Below, piece after piece: positions 16,235-22,474 of a DNA stretch of 22,474 nt (positions within the stretch are counted from its first letter, which is position 1; each line of letters starts with the position of its first letter). Source of the stretch: Spirochaetales bacterium UBA6872 (GTDB taxonomy: Bacteria > Spirochaetota > Spirochaetia > Sphaerochaetales > Sphaerochaetaceae); NCBI GenBank assembly GCA_002452215.1, contig DKCO01000044.1:1-22474 (forward strand), in the 5' to 3' direction. Position numbers and translations under genes: made by a program. The notes below the pieces were generated by a model. It saw only the letters and a list, made by a program, of their open reading frames with translations. It did no database searches and had not been told where the DNA came from.

Positions 16235-16666
16235 TTACTTCTCCACCTCTACGCCCATAGAACGAGCTGTTCCAGCAATGATTTTCTTAGCTGCATCGAT
16301 ATCGTTTGCATTAAGATCCTCAAGCTTTGTCTGTGCGATCTCTGTAAGCTGTGCATCAGTAAGTTTCCCGACTTTTACCTTGTTTGGTGTTCCAGATGCT
16401 GTCTGGATGCCGAGAGCCTTCTTGATAAGAACAGCTGCAGGAGGAGTCTTCAAAACAAAAGTAAAGCTCTTGTCTGAGTAGACTGTAATGATAACAGGAA
16501 GTATGAGTCCAGCTTCATAACCTTTGGTCTTGTCGTTGAATTGCTGAACGAACTGAGGTGCACTGACGCCATGAGGTCCAAGAGCAGGTCCAATTGGAGG
16601 TGCTGGTGTAGCCTTCTGGGCAGGGCACTGAAGTTTGATTACTGCAGTAACCTTCTTCTTTGCCAT
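16235..16666 (-). CDS. rplK: 50S ribosomal protein L11
   Basis: 143 aa, part of the GTPase-associated centre and needed for the stringent response. It has the N-terminal VIKLQCPAQKATPAPPIGPALG and the rRNA-binding C-terminal domain (FVLKTPPAAVLIKKALG, then TEIAQTKLEDLNANDIDAA; landmarks only). After PALG the sequence reads PHGVSAPQFVQQFN in place of the common QHGVNIMEFCKAFN, which from memory is a Treponema trait. AAGGAG precedes the ATG. It is the first gene after a 142-base leader with several hairpins. Confidence 0.97.
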   Translation of the reverse strand: MAKKKVTAVIKLQCPAQKATPAPPIGPALGPHGVSAPQFVQQFNDKTKGYEAGLILPVIITVYSDKSFTFVLKTPPAAVLIKKALGIQTASGTPNKVKVGKLTDAQLTEIAQTKLEDLNANDIDAAKKIIAGTARSMGVEVEK

Positions 16667-16682
16667 TTTTTTCTCCTTACGC

Positions 16683-16775
16683 CGGGATCCGTCTGAGTTG
16701 ACTGATAAGCAAATCCCGCGCTGGTATTAACGCTCGCCAACGGCGAGCTCCCACCCTTCGTTTGATGAAGGGGAG
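16683..16775 (-). promoter_or_regulatory. Structured leader before rplK
   Basis: The nusG-rplK gap holds three stems in minus-strand order: CTCCC/GGGAG with inner CTTC/GAAG (16748-16775), a perfect 7-bp GCTCGCC/GGCGAGC with a 3-base loop (16732-16748), and CGGGAT/ATCCCG (16683-16718) just before the rplK ribosome binding site. The first could end or slow nusG transcription. The others are candidates for L1 autoregulation or RNA processing. No strong promoter was seen in the gap. Confidence 0.5.
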
Positions 16776-16808
16776 ATTTTCAATAATTAATGTAAAATCG
16801 AATGTCTC

Positions 16809-17381
16809 TTATACAAGAACTTTTTCGACTTGTGTGAAATCAACCTCAACAGGTGTAGATCTTCCAAAAATCTGAACAGATAGTCGGAGTCTACCTTTTG
16901 CAAGATCAACTTCTTCAACAGTACCATTGAAGGATTCGAATGGTCCTGATGTAACTTTGACTTCTTCGCCTTTGACAAAATCTTGTTTTGGCCTGAATGT
17001 CTTTTCTTCTGGGATCTCTCCACTTCTTGCAAGAATATCACTGTGCTCTTTTGAAGAAAGAGGCTTTGGAGGATTTTTTCCGCTCTTATCTGCTGTCAAA
17101 AACCCTGTGACACCTTGGATTCTTGCAATCTTCGCTGTTGTTGTTCTCCAGGAATCTTCCGGAAGCTCAAGTTCTACAAGAATATAACCAGGGAGGATTT
17201 TCTTTTGCTCGATTTTCTTCTCGCCCTTTTCATTTATGACAGTAACTTGTTCAAATGGGACCGAGACACCTGTGCAATAACGACCAAAATCCAGATCGCT
17301 CAATCGAAGCTTATTGATTATTCTCTCAATCTTCTGCTCGTAGCCAGAATAGGTATGGACTACGTACCATCCTCTCTCCAT
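16809..17381 (-). CDS. nusG: Transcription termination/antitermination factor NusG
   Basis: 190 aa, a polymerase-bound elongation factor that also links transcription to the ribosome or Rho. The NGN domain begins RGWYVVHTYSGYEQKI and contains LPGYILVEL and GVTGFLTADK; the C-terminal KOW domain contains FVKGEEVKVTSGPFESFNG (landmarks only). The length is close to that of ordinary NusG, with a modest extension between the NGN and KOW domains. The ATG at 17381 is nine bases after the secE stop, with a weak GGCGGG ribosome binding site. Confidence 0.96.
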   Translation of the reverse strand: MERGWYVVHTYSGYEQKIERIINKLRLSDLDFGRYCTGVSVPFEQVTVINEKGEKKIEQKKILPGYILVELELPEDSWRTTTAKIARIQGVTGFLTADKSGKNPPKPLSSKEHSDILARSGEIPEEKTFRPKQDFVKGEEVKVTSGPFESFNGTVEEVDLAKGRLRLSVQIFGRSTPVEVDFTQVEKVLV

Positions 17382-17390
17382 CGTGCCCGC

Positions 17391-17570
17391 CTAGAAAATC
17401 AAATCCAATATGAGACCAAGACCTGTATCAACAAGACCAAGGACGATTGCGAAGACCAATACTGAAAGGATTACTACCCATGTGGAATGCAAAACAGCTT
17501 CTTTGGATGGCCAGTTGACCTTCTTGAGTTCCAACCAACATTCCTTAAAATACCTTCCGATTTTCTTCAT
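17391..17570 (-). CDS. secE: Preprotein translocase subunit SecE
   Basis: 59 aa, the small single-span subunit of the SecYEG channel. The cytoplasmic part MKKIGRYFKECWLELKKV leads to the conserved NWPSKEAVLHST, then one membrane segment (WVVILSVLVFAIVLGLV) and a short C-terminal tail. This is the length of the minimal one-span SecE found in most bacteria other than E. coli. AAGGAG sits six bases before the ATG. It lies between tRNA-Trp and nusG, as in other spirochaetes and many other bacteria. Confidence 0.95.
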   Translation of the reverse strand: MKKIGRYFKECWLELKKVNWPSKEAVLHSTWVVILSVLVFAIVLGLVDTGLGLILDLIF

Positions 17571-17600
17571 TTTTTACTCCTTAGCGATTCGAGGTACCAA

Positions 17601-17674
17601 CAGGCTGAGAGAGATTCGAACTCCCAACACCCGGTTTTGGAGACCAGTGCTCTAACCGTTGGAGCTATCAGCCT
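17601..17674 (-). tRNA. tRNA-Trp (anticodon CCA)
   Basis: A 74-base cloverleaf on the minus strand: acceptor AGGCTGA pairs with TCAGCCT, the anticodon loop is CTCCAAA with anticodon CCA, and the T arm has TTCGAAT. The discriminator base is G, as expected for bacterial tRNA-Trp. CCA is not encoded. It sits between rpmG and secE, the usual spirochaete position, and is processed from the shared transcript. Confidence 0.96.
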
Positions 17675-17700
17675 ATTCGTACCTCGAACAATGCAAGATC

Positions 17701-17880
17701 TTATTTGATCTTTGTTTCTCGATGCAATGTATGCTTGTGCTCGAACTTGCAATACTTCATAAGCTCAAGCTTATTAGGTGTGTTGCGTCGATTCTTCTCT
17801 GTAGTATAGTTCTTCTGCTTGCACTCTGTGCACTGAAGAGCAATCTTTTCTACTGGGCCTTTCTTCTTAGAACTTGCCAT
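17701..17880 (-). CDS. rpmG: 50S ribosomal protein L33
   Basis: 59 aa. It begins MASSKKKGPVEKIALQCTEC, contains the conserved NYTTEKNRRNTPNKLELMKY block and ends HTLHRETKIK. The first CxxC (CTEC) is present, but the second pair is CKFEHKH rather than CxxC, so zinc binding is uncertain (three Cys in total, plus nearby His). A GGAG ribosome binding site lies in the gap before the ATG. It lies between tRNA-Thr and tRNA-Trp on one transcript. Confidence 0.95.
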   Translation of the reverse strand: MASSKKKGPVEKIALQCTECKQKNYTTEKNRRNTPNKLELMKYCKFEHKHTLHRETKIK

Positions 17881-17926
17881 AATTCCATCTCCTAGCTAAA
17901 TGGGCCTACCCCACCTTGATAATTAG

Positions 17927-17999
17927 AGCCCTCGAGCGGATTTGAACCGCTGACCCCCACCTTACCATGGTGGTGCTCTACCGACTGAGCTACAAGGGC
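17927..17999 (-). tRNA. tRNA-Thr (anticodon GGT)
   Basis: A 73-base cloverleaf on the minus strand: acceptor GCCCTTG pairs with CGAGGGC (one G-T pair), the D arm has TAGCTCAGTCGGTAGAGC, the anticodon stem CCACC/GGTGG encloses ATGGTAA with anticodon GGT, and the T arm has GTTCAAATC. The discriminator is T and CCA is not encoded. It is the first gene of the long minus-strand cluster, just downstream of a strong promoter. Confidence 0.96.
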
Positions 18000-18025
18000 A
18001 ATGCATATGAAAACATGCAAAGGTG

Positions 18026-18055
18026 AATGTAGCAAAACTCTATATGTTTTGTCAA
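18026..18055 (-). promoter_or_regulatory. Sigma-70 promoter of the tRNA-Thr/rpmG/nusG/rpl/rpo cluster
   Basis: A consensus TTGACA (18050-18055) and TACATT (18026-18031) are 18 bases apart on the minus strand. Transcription would start near 18019, about 20 bases before the mature tRNA-Thr 5' end at 17999. It is the best promoter match in the window, which fits the high demand for the genes behind it. Confidence 0.75.
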
Positions 18056-18190
18056 TAGAACATAACGCCATCCAGCGCCATAGTAGATAGATTCTAAATG
18101 CTTATCATCTCCTTTGTCAAATGGTTGCGATGATAATTGTCGCATAATTTCTACTTTATTATGGAAAAAAGGAACTCTATTTTATACTGA

Positions 18191-18214
18191 TTTACTACCA
18201 CTTTTACTACCATA
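18191..18214. repeat. Tandem 12-bp repeat, two copies
   Basis: TTTACTACCACT (18191-18202) is followed directly by TTTACTACCATA (18203-18214). It lies in the stretch 18056-18308, which has no gene; that stretch also has an 8-bp inverted repeat TTATCATC (18102-18109) / GATGATAA (18129-18136). No integrase or transposase is nearby. Confidence 0.5.
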
Positions 18215-18254
18215 CAAAATTCAGTGATAGAATTGTGGCAACATTACAGATTAG

Positions 18255-18283
18255 TTTTGTTGAGTTGGAAATTAAGCTATGAT
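18255..18283 (+). promoter_or_regulatory. Weak promoter candidate before the toxin remnant
   Basis: TATGAT at 18278-18283 with TTTTGT at 18255-18260, 17 bases apart. The -35 match is poor. It would start transcripts shortly before the ATG at 18309 and carry the immunity-like gene. Confidence 0.3.
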
Positions 18284-18308
18284 CCTTTTGCTAAGAGAAA
18301 ATTTTTGA

Positions 18309-18687
18309 ATGGCTCCTCTGAAACAATCGTCTGACCAGGCTGAGCATCTTCCAAATGCAATCATCCACTCCATGGAAGGTTCATATACTGAAGGAAACAG
18401 AATGAAGAGTGGAGGTCATGGTCAAGATGCAATCGACTATATGGACCAAGAATGGAATCAAGTACAATATCGTCAAGACTTATCCAAATGGTGTCAGGAT
18501 CGGCAATGTACCGAATCACATGCTCAGATTCAAACGCAACGGCAATGGCCAAGCTTGGTTTCCAAAAGAGTGGACACAAAAAGACATCGTGGCTGCAGCT
18601 GAACATGTAATCGGTTTAAAATCCAACTCTCATTCAAAAGATGGAATAAAGGTATTTGGAAAATGGAAAAGAGAAGGAGATAACAAA
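18309..18687 (+). pseudogene. Decayed EndoU-like polymorphic toxin C-terminal domain
   Basis: Two frames together read like a bacterial EndoU ribonuclease toxin domain. Frame one (18309 to about 18447) gives LPNAIIHSMEGSYTEGN and RMKSGGHGQDAIDYM. Frame two (from about 18448) gives KNGIKYNIVKTYPNGVRIG, then NVPNHMLRFKRNGNGQAWFP and KEWTQKDIVAAAEHV. The join needs a +1 shift somewhere in 18441-18449. The H(x)MEG and GGHG histidines fit the catalytic pair of the family. The domain runs on to DGIKVFGKWK and then, with no stop, directly into the next gene, so the final strand expected to end near a Phe-Pro is missing. There is no N-terminal delivery domain; a TGA lies in frame just before the ATG. 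It is probably non-functional. The family call rests on remembered motifs and was not searched. Confidence 0.65.
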
Positions 18688-19038
18688 ATGGACAAAAAGA
18701 AATTCGGAGAAATCATGAAAGAAAGAGAACGAATTTGGAAAGAATGCCAAGACAACTGGGGGGATGGAATCGACATGTGTTGCAATGCCGCCATCAAACT
18801 CATAAAAGAGGATTTGCCAGGGTTCATAACCTTTCTTAAAACAGAATGCTCATCTAGAGATTATCTTTACATCACAGAATGGTTCGATGAATTTGTGAAG
18901 CAAATCAAATCTCAAGAGCTTATAGATGCTTTCAGAGACACAATGGAAAATCGTTTCCCGAATGAAACAGCAAAATACAATATCGATCAGGATTTAGATG
19001 AAGCAATAAAATACTATGGCAAGGGAGTGCTTCATTAA
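18688..19038 (+). CDS. Probable immunity protein for the EndoU-like toxin
   Basis: 116 aa from the ATG at 18688, which has GGAGA eight bases upstream. The toxin remnant's second frame reads through into it, but the strong ribosome binding site argues for this independent start. It begins MDKKKFGEIMKERERIWKEC and ends DQDLDEAIKYYGKGVLH, is mostly helical by composition and mildly acidic, and has four Cys and no signal peptide or membrane span. A small cytoplasmic protein directly behind a polymorphic-toxin domain is normally its immunity partner. I do not recognise the family with certainty; the call is by position. It is intact while the toxin is broken, which fits retention of immunity against relatives. 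A G6 run at 18758-18763 lies in the frame without breaking it. Confidence 0.65.
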   Translation: MDKKKFGEIMKERERIWKECQDNWGDGIDMCCNAAIKLIKEDLPGFITFLKTECSSRDYLYITEWFDEFVKQIKSQELIDAFRDTMENRFPNETAKYNIDQDLDEAIKYYGKGVLH

Positions 19039-19128
19039 GATGGCGTGCTTATTGCTAAAATCATTTCAATCGCAAAAGGATAATGACAAAAAATCCAAGC
19101 AACCGACTTTTTCATATTGCTTCGCTTA

Positions 19129-19180
19129 TTGAATATGATATCTAAATTTATCTATCATAAAAGTTGAAATAACATATAAT
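19129..19180 (+). promoter_or_regulatory. Promoter region and inverted repeat before glgP
   Basis: Two alternatives are visible: TTGAAT (19129-19134) with TATCAT (19153-19158), 18 bases apart; or a consensus TATAAT at 19175-19180 with no clear -35. TATGATA (19134-19140) and TATCATA (19153-19159) form a 7-bp inverted repeat spanning the first promoter, a possible repressor site. Confidence 0.4.
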
Positions 19181-19196
19181 TTCAAGGAGCATTGAA

Positions 19197-21710
19197 ATGC
19201 AAGCTGAAAATCACACAAGGTTCGGCGGTTCTGTAAAAGATATCGCAATGGATTTTGCAGAGCAACTGAAATACAACCAGGATGCAGACGTATACCACAC
19301 AACAGAAGAAGGCCGTTACAGCGCAATTGCATATGCAATAAGAGACAGGATTATTCACCAATGGGATCTGTCAAGAAAGATGCAAAGAGCAAAACACTCT
19401 AAACGTGTCTATTATCTTTCACTCGAATTCTTAATGGGCAGAGCAATGACAAACAACATCATAAACCTAGGAATCGAGAAAAACGTAAAAGAGGCACTTG
19501 CTTCTCTAGGCTATTCATATGAAGAGCTGGCAGACGTAGAGCCTGACGCGGGACTTGGAAATGGAGGCCTCGGCAGACTCGCAGCATGTTTCATGGACAG
19601 TCTTGCAACTCTTGAGCTTCCTGCATATGGCTATGGCATAAGATACAACTATGGCATTTTCCGACAACAGATAAAGAATGGCTGGCAAGTAGAGCAACCT
19701 GACAACTGGCTCAAGGATGGAAACCCTTGGGAGCTAAAGAGAGCTGATCTTGTATATCCTGTATACTTTGGCGGAGAGGTCAAGCAGATAAGAGAAAACG
19801 GCAGAGATATATTCAAGTGGGTTCCAACCGAGATGGTAAACGGAATGGCATATGACACCCCGATTGTCGGCTATGGCGGTAAGACTATAAACACTCTTCG
19901 CCTTTGGTCAGCACAAAGCCCAGATGGTTTTTCATTCCAAGAATTCAACTCTGGAGATTACACAGAGGCTGTCAGAAACAAGATAAATGCCGAGACTCTC
20001 TCCCAAGTGCTATACCCTAATGACACTTTATATATGGGAAAGGAACTAAGGCTCAAGCAACAATTCTTCTTCGTATCGTGCTCATTGCAAGATATCCTCA
20101 GGAGATTCAAGCGCTATGGCAATTATGATTGGAATAGATTCCCAGAGGAAGCTGCAATACAGCTCAATGATACTCACCCTTCCCTATCAATTCCAGAATT
20201 GATGAGACTCTTAATCGACCAAGAAGGTCTCGGATGGGATCAGGCTTGGGATATAACTGTAAAAACGATGGGCTACACAAACCACACTCTAATGCCAGAA
20301 GCTCTAGAGAAATGGCCTCTGCCTATGATTGAGAAACTCCTCCCAAGGCACCTCCAAATCATCTATGAGATCAACCAGCGTTTCTTGGATAAAGCTGTTT
20401 CATATTTTCCAATGCAACCAGAGAACATCGCAAAAATCTCAATCATCGAAGAGACAAATCCAAAGATGGTGAGAATGGCAAACTTGTCTATAATAGGATC
20501 GCACTCTACAAATGGCGTTGCGGCGTTGCACTCCGAGCTATTGAAGAAATCAATGTTCCCTGAATTCGCTCAGATTTATCCTGAACGTTTCAACAACAAA
20601 ACAAATGGAATCACGCAAAGAAGATGGCTTCTAGATGCAAATCCAGATCTTGCAAACCTTATCTCGAAAGCAATAGGCGACAAGTGGATTACAGACTTTG
20701 ATGAGATTTCAAAACTCAAGTCTTATGCCGAGGACCCATCCTTCATATATGAGTTTTCAAAAGTGAAGCTTATGGCAAAGTTGAAGGCTGCAGAATTCCT
20801 GAAAAAAGACTCAGGAATTATCCTTAACACAGAGAGCATGATTGATGTTCAAGTTAAGAGAATACACGAATATAAGCGACAGCTTTTAAATGCACTTAAC
20901 GTAATAATGATCTATAACAGGATGAAGAATGATAAAGCATACAGGGAGTCTTTCGCTCCTACAGCATTCCTCTTTGGCGGAAAAGCCGCTCCTGGTTATG
21001 TAAATGCCAAATTGATAATCAAATTCATCAACAATATTGCAAAAGTGATCAATTCCGATCCGCAAGTAAACAAGATTCTCCAAGTCCACTTCATGCCAGA
21101 CTACAGAGTAACACTTGCAGAGCATATAATCCCAGCAACAAATCTGTCAGAGCAGATTTCAACAGCAGGAACAGAAGCATCTGGAACAGGAAACATGAAA
21201 TTCATGGTAAATGGCGCATTGACAATAGGGACACTAGATGGAGCAAATGTCGAAATGGCTGAAGAAGTTGGAGACGACAACATATTCATATTTGGACACA
21301 CAGAATCCGAAATTGCATCTTTGCAATCCACATACAACCCTCTTCAATGGGCATCAAAGGATAGCGAGATAATGTCAATGCTGGACTTAATCGACTCTGA
21401 TTATTTCAACATCAATGAACCAAATATATTTGAACCTTTGAGAAAATCCCTCTTCGAATATGGTGACAGGTATTACATCTTTGCTGACCTCAAAATGTAT
21501 CATGATAGGCATGAAGAGGCTCAAAAGCTGTACAGAGATGACCAAGAGAAATGGAATCAGAAAGCTGTATTGAATATTGCATCTTCAAGCAAATTCTCCT
21601 CCGATAGGACAATCAAGGAATATGCAAATGACATTTGGCATATAAAACCATGTAAAGTCAAAAAATCAAAAGAAGATACTGTGCTAGAAGACGCAAGAAA
21701 AGTCCACTAG
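19197..21710 (+). CDS. glgP: Glycogen/starch/alpha-glucan phosphorylase
   Basis: 837 aa, GT35 family, the usual length. It releases glucose-1-phosphate from alpha-1,4-glucan chains in the cytoplasm, using pyridoxal phosphate. Landmarks in order: YYLSLEFLMGRAMTNN, EPDAGLGNGGLGRLAACFMDS, GYGIRYNYGIFRQ, QLNDTHPSLSIPELMRLL, TNHTLMPEALEKWP, NGITQRRWL, VQVKRIHEYKRQLLN, and the cofactor site EASGTGNMKFMVNGALTIG with Lys668 as the Schiff-base lysine. The ATG at 19197 has AAGGAG seven bases upstream. It stands alone, after the toxin/immunity remnant and before a bidirectional terminator; no other glycogen genes are in the window. Glucose from the mgl importer could feed the same pool, but nothing here links their regulation. 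Confidence 0.97.
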   Translation: MQAENHTRFGGSVKDIAMDFAEQLKYNQDADVYHTTEEGRYSAIAYAIRDRIIHQWDLSRKMQRAKHSKRVYYLSLEFLMGRAMTNNIINLGIEKNVKEALASLGYSYEELADVEPDAGLGNGGLGRLAACFMDSLATLELPAYGYGIRYNYGIFRQQIKNGWQVEQPDNWLKDGNPWELKRADLVYPVYFGGEVKQIRENGRDIFKWVPTEMVNGMAYDTPIVGYGGKTINTLRLWSAQSPDGFSFQEFNSGDYTEAVRNKINAETLSQVLYPNDTLYMGKELRLKQQFFFVSCSLQDILRRFKRYGNYDWNRFPEEAAIQLNDTHPSLSIPELMRLLIDQEGLGWDQAWDITVKTMGYTNHTLMPEALEKWPLPMIEKLLPRHLQIIYEINQRFLDKAVSYFPMQPENIAKISIIEETNPKMVRMANLSIIGSHSTNGVAALHSELLKKSMFPEFAQIYPERFNNKTNGITQRRWLLDANPDLANLISKAIGDKWITDFDEISKLKSYAEDPSFIYEFSKVKLMAKLKAAEFLKKDSGIILNTESMIDVQVKRIHEYKRQLLNALNVIMIYNRMKNDKAYRESFAPTAFLFGGKAAPGYVNAKLIIKFINNIAKVINSDPQVNKILQVHFMPDYRVTLAEHIIPATNLSEQISTAGTEASGTGNMKFMVNGALTIGTLDGANVEMAEEVGDDNIFIFGHTESEIASLQSTYNPLQWASKDSEIMSMLDLIDSDYFNINEPNIFEPLRKSLFEYGDRYYIFADLKMYHDRHEEAQKLYRDDQEKWNQKAVLNIASSSKFSSDRTIKEYANDIWHIKPCKVKKSKEDTVLEDARKVH

Positions 21711-21719
21711 AAAAAATTG

Positions 21720-21743
21720 CCTCCTGCCCAAAAAAGCAGGAGG
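21720..21743. terminator. Bidirectional terminator between glgP and the zinc-ribbon gene
   Basis: An 8-bp stem CCTCCTGC/GCAGGAGG (loop CCAAAAAA on the plus strand) follows the glgP stop. On the minus strand it is followed by CAATTTTTT, a classic intrinsic terminator for the gene ending at 21794. The plus-strand side has TTGCCATTTT, a weaker T tract. Confidence 0.8.
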
Positions 21744-21793
21744 TTGCCATTTTACTGAAGCAAAATCAAAAGTACAAAAGAGACTACATCGAC

Positions 21794-22357
21794 TTATTCA
21801 GTGCGGAATTCATCCAGTGAGATACCAGCAACAATTGCAAAGGCTCTCAAAACATCCAATAAGCGATTCCAATATGGGGGAAATCCATTGCATCCGCAAA
21901 ATTGAATAGCATGCTTCCTTTTCAGCTTTATTTCCAAAGACCATGAAGTACCATCAACTAAATCAGAAGAATAGTAAACACTCTTCCAATCCTTGATAAA
22001 ACATTGGCTAAAAAGGGCATTTGAAAGCCTTGTCCAATCCTCTTGCGATGCGATTCCATTGTAATTTATGTTCTTGTTGGAAGATGCAACTTGATAAGAC
22101 ATCCCATCTTCAGAGCTTTGAGCATGGAACATAAACTTATCTTTAAAGAATCCCTTTATTTCAAGCGATATCTCTCTGGTTATCTTCTCATATTTTGAAT
22201 CATCGTCCAAATTCCCGAAAAAAGCGCCACAATTTGCACAAAACCATTTATACTCAGTAGCCCTTTTACTCCCAGCTAAAGCATTGGGAGCTCCAACAAC
22301 GTTACAACTTCCGCATCTAGGACAACGGATCGTTTCCTTCGACTCAAAAACAGGCAA
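21794..22357 (-). CDS. Zinc-ribbon protein of unknown function
   Basis: 187 aa from a TTG at 22357 (next in-frame codon upstream is TAG). The N-terminus has a zinc ribbon, CPRCGSCNV and WFCANCGAFFG (about residues 12-45). The rest is an unrecognised domain with DGTSWSLEIKLKRKHAIQF, GCNGFPPYWNRLLDVLRAF (landmarks only) and no signal peptide or membrane span. The start is unusual: a TTG codon with no classical Shine-Dalgarno, three bases after a G10 tract that could itself pair with the 16S tail. Its -10-like box abuts that tract. The gene ends at the shared terminator with glgP. Confidence 0.75.
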   Translation of the reverse strand: MPVFESKETIRCPRCGSCNVVGAPNALAGSKRATEYKWFCANCGAFFGNLDDDSKYEKITREISLEIKGFFKDKFMFHAQSSEDGMSYQVASSNKNINYNGIASQEDWTRLSNALFSQCFIKDWKSVYYSSDLVDGTSWSLEIKLKRKHAIQFCGCNGFPPYWNRLLDVLRAFAIVAGISLDEFRTE

Positions 22358-22360
22358 CTA

Positions 22361-22370
22361 CCCCCCCCCC
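22361..22370. repeat. G10/C10 homopolymer at the start of the zinc-ribbon gene
   Basis: Ten C on the plus strand (G10 in the gene's direction), lying between a -10-like TATTAT and the TTG start. A change in length cannot alter the protein frame, because a TAG directly precedes the TTG, but it would change the transcription start and leader spacing. Confidence 0.85.
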
Positions 22371-22371
22371 T

Positions 22372-22398
22372 ATAATAAATCTCATCACGAGATGAAAC
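22372..22398 (-). promoter_or_regulatory. Promoter-like box and hairpin upstream of the G10 tract
   Basis: TATTAT (22372-22377) is one base from the G tract, so the expected start point lies inside it. In the spacer, TTTCATC and GATGAGA form a 7-bp stem (one G-T pair) around TCGT, which could be an operator. The -35 region is weak. From 22399 to the window end only AT-rich sequence is seen. Confidence 0.4.
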
Positions 22399-22474
22399 AT
22401 GTTTCTTTTATGTTAGATGAATTTTGTTTTTATTCAACTCTTTTTTAAAAAAAATGTAACTATTCAGTCGCATA

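Noticed and set aside
17701..17880. L33 with incomplete zinc motif as a pseudogene
   Set aside because: The frame, length and ribosome binding site are intact, and zinc-free L33 forms are common.
17927..18000. tRNA-Thr as an integration site for the toxin island
   Set aside because: Elements usually enter at the tRNA 3' end, which here faces rpmG; no repeat of the tRNA end and no integrase were seen.
18361..18827. Minus-strand frames opposite the toxin and immunity genes
   Set aside because: They lack ribosome binding sites and sit antisense to frames with recognisable motifs.
1..22474. CRISPR arrays, insertion sequences, rRNA genes
   Set aside because: No spaced repeat series, transposase motifs or rRNA sequence found on reading both strands.

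Overview
The window looks like chromosome from a low-GC spirochaete, most likely a Treponema or a close relative. Three things suggest this: the gene order rpmG, tRNA-Trp, secE, nusG, rplKAJL, rpoBC, rpsL, rpsG; a methylgalactoside/glucose (mgl) transport operon whose binding protein is circularly permuted, as reported for Treponema pallidum Tp0684; and poly-G tracts placed where they could slip. The genus is an inference from gene order and remembered relatives, because no search could be run.

Layout. Positions 1-4640 hold an mglB-mglA-mglC operon on the minus strand, with a promoter near 4613-4640, a hairpin between mglB and mglA, and a terminator hairpin at 88-138. mglB carries a one-base frameshift in a G6 run at the end of its signal peptide, and MglC has an extra coiled-coil N-terminus of about 200 residues. 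A small plus-strand TSCPD-family gene (4771-5019) converges on an unknown minus-strand ORF (5056-5391) that follows rpsG. From 18055 down to 5430 one long minus-strand transcription and translation cluster runs from a strong promoter: tRNA-Thr(GGT), rpmG, tRNA-Trp(CCA), secE, nusG, rplK, rplA, rplJ, rplL, rpoB, rpoC, rpsL, rpsG. Intercistronic hairpins lie before rplK, rplL, rpoB and rpsL, where ribosomal-protein feedback or RNA processing is expected. fusA and tuf do not follow rpsG.

Positions 18250-19038 (plus strand) hold a small accessory island. It contains a decayed EndoU-like polymorphic-toxin C-terminal domain, broken by a +1 frameshift and missing its end, followed by an intact gene with a strong ribosome binding site that is probably its immunity protein. 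After it come glgP (glycogen phosphorylase, plus strand), a bidirectional terminator, and a minus-strand zinc-ribbon protein of unknown function. That last gene's start lies just downstream of a -10-like box and a G10 tract, a layout that suggests phase-variable expression.

The main points for a second look are the toxin/immunity remnant, the two poly-G sites, the permuted MglB with all ligand residues retained, the MglC extension, and a three-residue enlargement of RpoB in the rifampicin region (fork loop 2).
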